From: Planctomycetota bacterium
GTDB taxonomy: Bacteria; Planctomycetota; Phycisphaerae; UBA1845; PWPN01
NCBI GenBank assembly: GCA_020346805.1
Contig: CP070790.1
Location: forward strand, 2,987,592 to 2,999,016
Length of the DNA stretch: 11,425 nucleotides
Direction: 5' to 3'
Shown here: positions 6,639-11,425 of the stretch, one piece after another
Layout of the letters: the number at the start of each line of letters is the position of its first letter
Position numbering within the stretch: the stretch's first letter is position 1
Notes under the pieces: model-generated
The model's input: the letters and a program-made list of their open reading frames with translations, nothing else
Database searches by the model: none
What the model was told of the DNA's origin: nothing
Translations under genes and position numbers: made by a program

Positions 6639-7787
6639 ATGAGTCCCAACCCGTCGCGACGGCGTTTCATAAGGCAATCAGTCATTGGTGCATCCGCTAT
6701 AGCCCTGGGGACCTCAAGCGCGGCTCGAGGCTTCCCCGCCAACGAAAAGGTTCAACTCGGTTGGATCGGCATCGGGGGGAGGGGTTCTAGCCTGCTGAAG
6801 ATAATGACCAAAGCCTGCCCAGATGCCCGGAACGCGGCCGTTTGCGATCTTAAACCGGACCGCGTTAAACGAGGTCAGATAATTGCCCAACGCGACAAGC
6901 CCAAAGGCTACACCGATTTCCGCAAAATGATGGATTCCGAAAAACTCGACGGCATACTGGTAGCCACCGAACCAAACAATCATGCTCCCCTGGTCGTCCC
7001 CGTACTCGAAGCCGGTTACCACTGCTTTGCCGAAAAACCCATGGATACCACCGTTGAAAAAGTCGATGCCATCGTCAAAGCCGCCCGCAAAGCCAAAGGT
7101 ATCTACCAGATAGGCACCCAACGACGCTATAATCCCGGATTTGTTTCCGCCATGCCGGTGATTCACAGCGGTAAAATCGGCAAGGTAACCTTTATGCAGG
7201 GAAGCTGGCATTGGACCTGGGAAGTGGGGCGCGGTTTGGGCGAACGGGATGGTTGGGGCCTGACCGAACAAGCCTGCCACCACATGGACGTCATGTCCTG
7301 GGCCATGGGAGAGGCAGCACCGGCAACCTGCATCTCCATGGGCTACAATCAACTCAATAACCCACCGGGCAAATACCGGGAATCACATTCCGCCACCGCC
7401 TTCAAATTCGCCGATGGAGTCATCTTTTCGTATACCCATCTGTTCCACCTGCCTCCTAAGTTTGAAGAGGAAAAACTCTGGGTGTTCGGAGAAAAAGCAG
7501 GTGTCGATCTGGTTCATGGAATGATGTACGGACGCGACAAATCGGAAAAACGTATCGGCGAAGACAGTGGTAAACACTGGGGCAAGGGACAAAGTGAACA
7601 GCTCATCGATTTTGTGGATAACATTAAAACCGGCGGTAAACGAATCCCCAATGCCAACGTGGAGACCGGAAGAATCTCCACCTTAATGTCTATCATGGGA
7701 AGGACCGCCATGATCGACTTTACCAAAAATGCATTCGAACCGAGGATCATCAAATGGAAGGACCTTAACTCAACAACGGATAAATAA
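6639..7787 (+). CDS. Gfo/Idh/MocA family oxidoreductase with Tat leader (paralogue 1)
   Basis: The 382-residue protein begins with a twin-arginine leader: SRRRFIR (6-12), then a hydrophobic ASAIALGTSSAA, with export likely. The NAD(P)-binding Rossmann domain starts at about 38 with GWIGIGGRG (41-49). The family EKP motif is at 132-134 (FAEKPMDTTV), followed by YQIGTQRRYNPG (156-167). The C-terminal beta-sheet domain carries EQACHHMDVMSW (210-221), with a His/Asp pair in the place used for catalysis in Gfo/Idh/MocA enzymes. Members oxidise or reduce sugars, inositols and related polyols with a tightly bound or dissociable cofactor; Tat export of the folded holoenzyme is the common explanation for such leaders. 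The start has AAGGAGGT four bases upstream. The next gene is a close duplicate. Substrate cannot be assigned. Confidence 0.9.
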   Translation: MSPNPSRRRFIRQSVIGASAIALGTSSAARGFPANEKVQLGWIGIGGRGSSLLKIMTKACPDARNAAVCDLKPDRVKRGQIIAQRDKPKGYTDFRKMMDSEKLDGILVATEPNNHAPLVVPVLEAGYHCFAEKPMDTTVEKVDAIVKAARKAKGIYQIGTQRRYNPGFVSAMPVIHSGKIGKVTFMQGSWHWTWEVGRGLGERDGWGLTEQACHHMDVMSWAMGEAAPATCISMGYNQLNNPPGKYRESHSATAFKFADGVIFSYTHLFHLPPKFEEEKLWVFGEKAGVDLVHGMMYGRDKSEKRIGEDSGKHWGKGQSEQLIDFVDNIKTGGKRIPNANVETGRISTLMSIMGRTAMIDFTKNAFEPRIIKWKDLNSTTDK

Positions 7788-7806
7788 TAACTTGCGCCAG
7801 AATGAT

Positions 7807-7897
7807 AAGCCCCGTTAAGGGCGATAGTCGTTAGCCAGGGGCGCGAGCCCCTGGTATAAATGGCACAACAAAGTGAAAGCCCCGAAGGGGGCGATAG
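7807..7897. repeat. Paired 21-base repeats around a perfect 8-bp hairpin
   Basis: Two near-copies of a 21-base unit (7807-7827 and 7877-7897) share AAGCCCCG, then a G run and GGCGATAG; each can fold as GCCC/GGGC. Between them CCAGGGGC (7835-7842) and GCCCCTGG (7847-7854) are exact complements around a GCGA tetraloop. The set fills most of the 171-base gap between the two duplicated oxidoreductases. Its look is that of REP/BIME-like dispersed elements; I recall similar units in other environmental genomes, untested. It may also attenuate read-through to the second copy. Confidence 0.65.
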
Positions 7898-7958
7898 AAT
7901 GCTTACTAAAATATTTGTAAAACAATGATTGTCAGATAACTAAAATCAGGAGGTTCGT

Positions 7959-9104
7959 ATGAGTTATAATCTATCTCGCAGAAGGTTTATAAAAACATCA
8001 GCAATTTCCGCATCGGCTGTAGCATTGGGAACCAGAAGTGTGGCTAGGGGATTCCCCGCCAACGAGAAGGTACAAATCGGATGGATCGGCATCGGAGGGC
8101 GATGTACCAGACTGATGATAGAAATGAATAAGGTCACCGATGCCCGAACCGTCGCCGTCTGTGATCTCAAACCCGACCGCATCGAAAAAGGCAAAGAGCT
8201 GATGGCCAAGGATAAGCCCAAAGGTTACACCGATTTCCGTAAAATGATGGATTCCGAAAAACTCGACGGTATCCTGGTGGTCACCGAACCCAACAATCAC
8301 TCGCCACTGGTCGTCCCCGTACTGGAGGCCGGCTACCACTGCTTTGCCGAAAAACCGATGGACACCACCGTCCAGAGAGTCGATGCCATCGTCAACGCCG
8401 CCCGTAACGCCAAAGGCTTTTATCAGATCGGTACCCAACGGCGATACAGCCCCACATTTTTGGCCGGGATGCCCGTGATCCTAAACGGGAAAATCGGCAA
8501 GGTAACCTTCATGCAAGGGCAATGGCATTGGTGGCGCGGTTCGACCAAGCGATTGGGCGAAAGAGACGGTTGGGGCCTGACCGAACAAGCCTGCCATCAC
8601 ATGGACGTCATGTCCTGGGCCATGAAAGAAAAACATCCGGTAAGTTGCGTGTCCATCGGCTACAATCAGGATCACATGCCCCCCAAAACCTACCGCGAAA
8701 CCCATTCGGCCACCGCCTTCAAGTTCCCTGACGGCACAATCTTTTCCTACACCCATCTCTTCCTGTTGGCGCCTCATTTCGAGAAAGAAAAACTCTGGGT
8801 GTTCGGCGAAAAGGCCGGTGTCGACCTTCCTGCGGGAATGATGTATGGGCGGGATAAATCGGAAAAGAAGATTGCCGAACCGGCTATCGGCAACTGGGGA
8901 ACCGGTCAAACCGAACAGCTTTTTGATTTCGTGGATAATATTAAAACCGGCGGAAAACGAATACCCAATGCCAACGTGGAAACCGGCCGAATCGGCACCC
9001 TGATGTCTATCATGGGAAGAACGGCTATGATTGATTTCGATAAAAACGCATTCGAACCAAGAGTCATTAAATGGAAAGACCTGGGTTCGACAACGGATAA
9101 ATGA
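7959..9104 (+). CDS. Gfo/Idh/MocA family oxidoreductase with Tat leader (paralogue 2)
   Basis: The 381-residue protein is a tandem duplicate of the preceding gene, about three quarters identical by eye, with one residue lost near position 60. It keeps the SRRRFIK leader, the EKP motif (131-133), YQIGTQRRY and EQACHHMDVMSW. The nucleotide-binding loop reads GIGGRC, so the third glycine of paralogue 1 (position 49) is Cys here; small residues are tolerated at that place in the family. The segment after the substrate-facing strands differs most (QGQWHWWRGSTKR against QGSWHWTWEVGRG), pointing to altered specificity. AGGAGGT lies four bases before the ATG. Domain order, export and reaction type are as for paralogue 1. 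Probably reads with its neighbours as one transcriptional unit, though the 171-base gap leaves room for its own promoter. Confidence 0.9.
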   Translation: MSYNLSRRRFIKTSAISASAVALGTRSVARGFPANEKVQIGWIGIGGRCTRLMIEMNKVTDARTVAVCDLKPDRIEKGKELMAKDKPKGYTDFRKMMDSEKLDGILVVTEPNNHSPLVVPVLEAGYHCFAEKPMDTTVQRVDAIVNAARNAKGFYQIGTQRRYSPTFLAGMPVILNGKIGKVTFMQGQWHWWRGSTKRLGERDGWGLTEQACHHMDVMSWAMKEKHPVSCVSIGYNQDHMPPKTYRETHSATAFKFPDGTIFSYTHLFLLAPHFEKEKLWVFGEKAGVDLPAGMMYGRDKSEKKIAEPAIGNWGTGQTEQLFDFVDNIKTGGKRIPNANVETGRIGTLMSIMGRTAMIDFDKNAFEPRVIKWKDLGSTTDK

Positions 9105-9111
9105 CATTGTT

Positions 9112-9189
9112 GTCGTTCTGAGCGCGCTGAAGAATCTCCTGTTTCACATAATTGAGATCCCTCCGTCGCCGCAGCGACATCAGGATGAC
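9112..9189. repeat. Long imperfect palindrome with three nested stems
   Basis: The outer arms GTCGTTCTGA (9112-9121) and TCAGGATGAC (9180-9189) pair over ten positions with two G-T wobbles. Inner stems are CGCTG/CAGCG (9125-9129, 9172-9176) and ATCTC/GAGAT (9134-9138, 9154-9158) with a 15-base loop. The text is close to a dispersed intergenic palindrome (TGAGC..GAAGAATCTC type) I remember from many environmental bacteria. It starts eight bases after the paralogue 2 stop and ends 22 bases before the next ribosome site. Confidence 0.6.
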
Positions 9190-9224
9190 TGAAGTAAACC
9201 GCTGACAAACAAAAGGAGTCTGAA

Positions 9225-10631
9225 ATGAGCGGCAATTTAACCCGACGCAGGTTTATCAAAAAATCGGCCATCGGTGCATCTATGGCAGCCTTGGGGACTG
9301 CAGGTTGCAGCACCATCAGCAATACTTCTCCGCGGATTGCTCGCGGCGTCCCCGCCAACAGCAAAATAAGACTCGGCTTCATCGGCGTCGGTCATCGGGC
9401 CACCGGAATCCTCAAAGATATTCTCAAGCAACCCCACGTCGAGGTAACCGCCATCTGCGATATATGGAAAGACCATCTGGATAAGGCAATCGCTATATGC
9501 AAAGGCAGGCCCAAAGGCTACCACGACTACCACGAGTTACTCGCCAGTAATAACGTCGACGCGGTAGTGATCGGCACACCGCCCCATTGGCATGCCCTCC
9601 AGGCCATCCACACCTGTCAGGCGGGTAAGGATTTATATCTGGAAAAACCTATGACCATGTCGGTGGCCGAGTGTCTGGCCGTTCGTAATGCCGTACGCAA
9701 ACACAAGATCATCAGTCAGATCGGCACACAGGTACATGCGGGCAATAATTATCGCCGCGTGGTCGAAATGATTCGTTCCGGCCGACTGGGCCAGATCAAT
9801 GTCGTACGCACCTTTAACATGATCGACCAAAGAGTAGAGGGTATCGGTAATACACCCGACGGTGATCCCCCCAAAGGTCTGGATTGGAATAGGTGGATCG
9901 GCCCGGCCCCCATGCAACCCTTTAACGCCAGACTGGCTCAGAGCGCTTATCATCATCCATCCTTCAGCATCTCCGGCGGCTGGACGCCCGGAATGGCCCC
10001 TCACATCGTCGACCTGCCCTACTGGGCGCTGGAACTCGGCCATCCCCTCAAGATCAGTTCGCACGGCGGACGTTATGTCATCAAAGATTGCGGCGACGCA
10101 TACGATACCCAGGACGTGATCTGGCAATATCCCAACATGAACATGACCTGGATGACCAGCATGACCAACAGCTACGGCTTCGACTTCCAGGGCAAATTAG
10201 GAAGAAGACGGCGGAATGGTATCTATTTTCACGGGGTTAACGGCACTCTGCTGGCCAACTATGGCATCTGCCGAATCGTGCCTGAAGATGTACCTAAAAA
10301 AATCGCAAACGACGACCAGGAGACTGAAAAGTTCGTGGCCGATTGGAACACCAGGATGGATAAAGAGTTCCCGGTTAATAAAATCCCCCCCTCGCCGGGA
10401 CACGACCGTGAATGGCTGGACGGCATCCGCACTCGCAAGCAGCCGTCCTGCTGCGTCGATTATCATTACAAGATCGATATGGCTATCAACCTGGCCATGA
10501 TGGCTATGAAGTTGGGACGGACCGTGGAATTTGATCCGGTGAAAGAAACCGTGGTAGGCGACTCCGAAGCCGTCAAACTGATGTACCCCGAATACCGCGA
10601 TTCCTGGAAGCTGCCGGCAGAATATTTGTAA
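9225..10631 (+). CDS. Gfo/Idh/MocA family oxidoreductase with Tat (possibly lipoprotein) leader
   Basis: This 468-residue protein is a third, more distant member. The leader has TRRRFIKKS (6-14) and a hydrophobic run ending GTAGC, so Cys28 could be lipidated after Tat export; the lipobox is imperfect (Thr at -3). The Rossmann loop is GFIGVGHRATG (51-61), followed by GTPPHWHALQAI (117-128) and LEKPMTMSV (139-147), the EKP site. The C-terminal domain has LDWNRWIGPAP (219-229), GMAPHIVDLPYW (256-267) with a candidate His/Asp pair, and HDREWLDGIRTRKQPSC near the end. This set is typical of the large planctomycete Gfo expansion with longer C-terminal domains. The ATG is preceded by AAAAGGAGT. It lies 120 bases after paralogue 2 and shares only the leader and general fold with it. 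Substrate unknown. Confidence 0.9.
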   Translation: MSGNLTRRRFIKKSAIGASMAALGTAGCSTISNTSPRIARGVPANSKIRLGFIGVGHRATGILKDILKQPHVEVTAICDIWKDHLDKAIAICKGRPKGYHDYHELLASNNVDAVVIGTPPHWHALQAIHTCQAGKDLYLEKPMTMSVAECLAVRNAVRKHKIISQIGTQVHAGNNYRRVVEMIRSGRLGQINVVRTFNMIDQRVEGIGNTPDGDPPKGLDWNRWIGPAPMQPFNARLAQSAYHHPSFSISGGWTPGMAPHIVDLPYWALELGHPLKISSHGGRYVIKDCGDAYDTQDVIWQYPNMNMTWMTSMTNSYGFDFQGKLGRRRRNGIYFHGVNGTLLANYGICRIVPEDVPKKIANDDQETEKFVADWNTRMDKEFPVNKIPPSPGHDREWLDGIRTRKQPSCCVDYHYKIDMAINLAMMAMKLGRTVEFDPVKETVVGDSEAVKLMYPEYRDSWKLPAEYL

Positions 10632-10775
10632 AATCGAAACGCCGAAAGTTGAGACCGTCACAGGCGGGCGATCTGCCTGGGGCGGACGTCGCGGTGGGGC
10701 AAAAGTCGAAACATCGGCCGACCAGACAAAAGACAAAGAGCAACAACAGCCGTTTTATAGGTAAAGGGGTGCAAT
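10632..10775. other. Spacer with a CAGGC/GCCTG hairpin
   Basis: CAGGC (10661-10665) and GCCTG (10675-10679) can pair around a nine-base loop about 30 bases after the oxidoreductase stop, without a T tract, so it is not a convincing terminator. AAAGGGGT at 10763-10770 is the ribosome site of the next gene. No other feature is seen. Confidence 0.35.
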
Positions 10776-11354
10776 ATGTCCAGAATAAAACGATTCCTTG
10801 GAGTATTTGTCTGTCTTGCCGTTATTCTGGCCGTCATCCACATAGCAGTGGTTCAAATGTTCCTGGCCAAAATTTTGCTCCCCCCCACACTCATGACAGG
10901 GATCGGGGCTTACATCGTTTATGGCAGCGATTCGTCGGTCCCGATCTTATTGACCGTTACCGCCATTCACCTGTTTATTTTCCTGCTGATGAATATTTAT
11001 CTGTTCGTTCGGGCCGGAAGGGATAAGGTCCTTTCGCCTTTACGTATCGTTTTACCCTCGTTGGTTTATACCGTCTTGCTGGCCGCCTTATCCATACGCT
11101 ATTGGTTTTGGCCGATCGCCCACTCAAATACCGACGGCACTCTGGGTGGTATACGAGCCGGTATGAATATTCAAGGCGCCGCCCATGTCTGGATCTACGG
11201 GCTGGCGAATCTGGTTGGTTTTGTCTCGGCCGGTTTGGCTCTATACCTCATGATGAAAAAGATACGGGCCCCCGGAACCTGGTTGATCTACAACTGGGCC
11301 CTCTATGCTTCCCTCTTTGTCCTCCTATTCCCCTGGCTGGGTGGTTACCCGTGA
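10776..11354 (+). CDS. Multi-pass membrane protein of unknown function
   Basis: I do not recognise this 192-residue protein. Five hydrophobic segments can be placed at about 7-30, 55-78, 89-109, 138-160 and 167-188, so nearly all of it is in the membrane. Short charged turns (RAGRDK at 79-84, KKIRAPG at 161-167) would lie on the cytoplasmic side by the positive-inside rule. There is no enzyme motif, though the membrane helices contain conserved-looking aromatic and His positions (AVIHIAV, RYWFWP, AAHVWIYG). The ATG is supported by AAAGGGGT five bases upstream. It follows the third oxidoreductase by 144 bases in the same direction. A link to the oxidoreductases, for example electron transfer or anchoring, is possible but unsupported. 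The coding call is strengthened by sustained hydrophobic patterning. Confidence 0.75.
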   Translation: MSRIKRFLGVFVCLAVILAVIHIAVVQMFLAKILLPPTLMTGIGAYIVYGSDSSVPILLTVTAIHLFIFLLMNIYLFVRAGRDKVLSPLRIVLPSLVYTVLLAALSIRYWFWPIAHSNTDGTLGGIRAGMNIQGAAHVWIYGLANLVGFVSAGLALYLMMKKIRAPGTWLIYNWALYASLFVLLFPWLGGYP

Positions 11355-11376
11355 AAAGGGAAAGGTAGGATAAGTC

Positions 11377-11425
11377 GTGGTGACGATTAAACAGCACACA
11401 TTGACCTGCCTGAACCGCTCAGTCT
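11377..11425 (+). CDS. Probable 5' end of a further gene (GTG start, runs off the right edge)
   Basis: AGGTAGGA at 11363-11370 is followed six bases later by GTG, and the frame stays open for the 16 codons left in the window (reading V/M-V-T-I-K-Q-H-T-L-T-C-L-N-R-S-V). It would start 22 bases after the membrane protein stop, fitting an operon. Too short for any assignment; the second GTG at 11380 is an alternative start. Confidence 0.35.
   Translation, partial: MVTIKQHTLTCLNRSV

Noticed and set aside
6714..7352. Long minus-strand open frame of 212 codons
   Set aside because: It lies antisense to paralogue 1, whose domain motifs are unmistakable, and has no recognisable domain.
8481..9107. 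Long minus-strand open frame of 208 codons
   Set aside because: Antisense to paralogue 2; the similar shadow in paralogue 1 follows from codon bias of the duplicated genes.
9633..10127. Minus-strand open frame of 164 codons
   Set aside because: Shadow of the third oxidoreductase, with no family motif.

Overview
The window looks like chromosomal DNA of a Planctomycetota-type bacterium, possibly a Phycisphaerae-like lineage. This is inferred from three Tat-leader Gfo/Idh/MocA oxidoreductases, a lipoprotein ADP-ribosylglycohydrolase, a golvesin-type secreted domain, a PhoD-type phosphatase, and long dyad-rich intergenic spacers. No rRNA or other phylogenetic marker gene strong enough to place it by eye is present, apart from an EF-P gene. 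No tRNA, CRISPR array, transposase, integrase or phage gene was seen.

Layout. Positions 1-6369 are read leftward and positions 6639-11425 rightward, with a divergent spacer between. At the left end a PadR-type repressor and a membrane protein with a permease-prefix domain (open at the window edge) overlap by four bases. In front of them are a well-formed promoter and a tandem pair of palindromes, which suggests an autoregulated membrane-protein operon. A gene-free stretch of about 700 bases packed with small dyads follows. Next comes a leftward cluster of three exported proteins, in transcription order: a golvesin-domain protein with a Pro/Thr linker, a lipoprotein ADP-ribosylglycohydrolase (GTG start), and a PhoD-like metallophosphatase. 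Upstream of that cluster lies elongation factor P.

The right half carries three consecutive Gfo/Idh/MocA oxidoreductases with twin-arginine leaders. The first two are a clear tandem duplication with patchy nucleotide identity. Compact hairpin repeats lie between the oxidoreductase genes. A five-helix membrane protein of unknown function and the probable first codons of another gene end the window.

How the genes relate. The Gfo set probably acts on sugars or sugar derivatives in the cell envelope, and the golvesin/ADP-ribosylglycohydrolase/PhoD cluster also acts outside the cytoplasm. The two halves are therefore compatible with extracellular carbohydrate or nucleotide/phosphoester scavenging, but no substrate can be read from the sequence. 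I do not see a clearly new multi-gene system. The most interesting points are the secreted ADP-ribosylglycohydrolase cluster, the PadR operator array, the atypical EF-P loop and the mosaic Gfo duplication.
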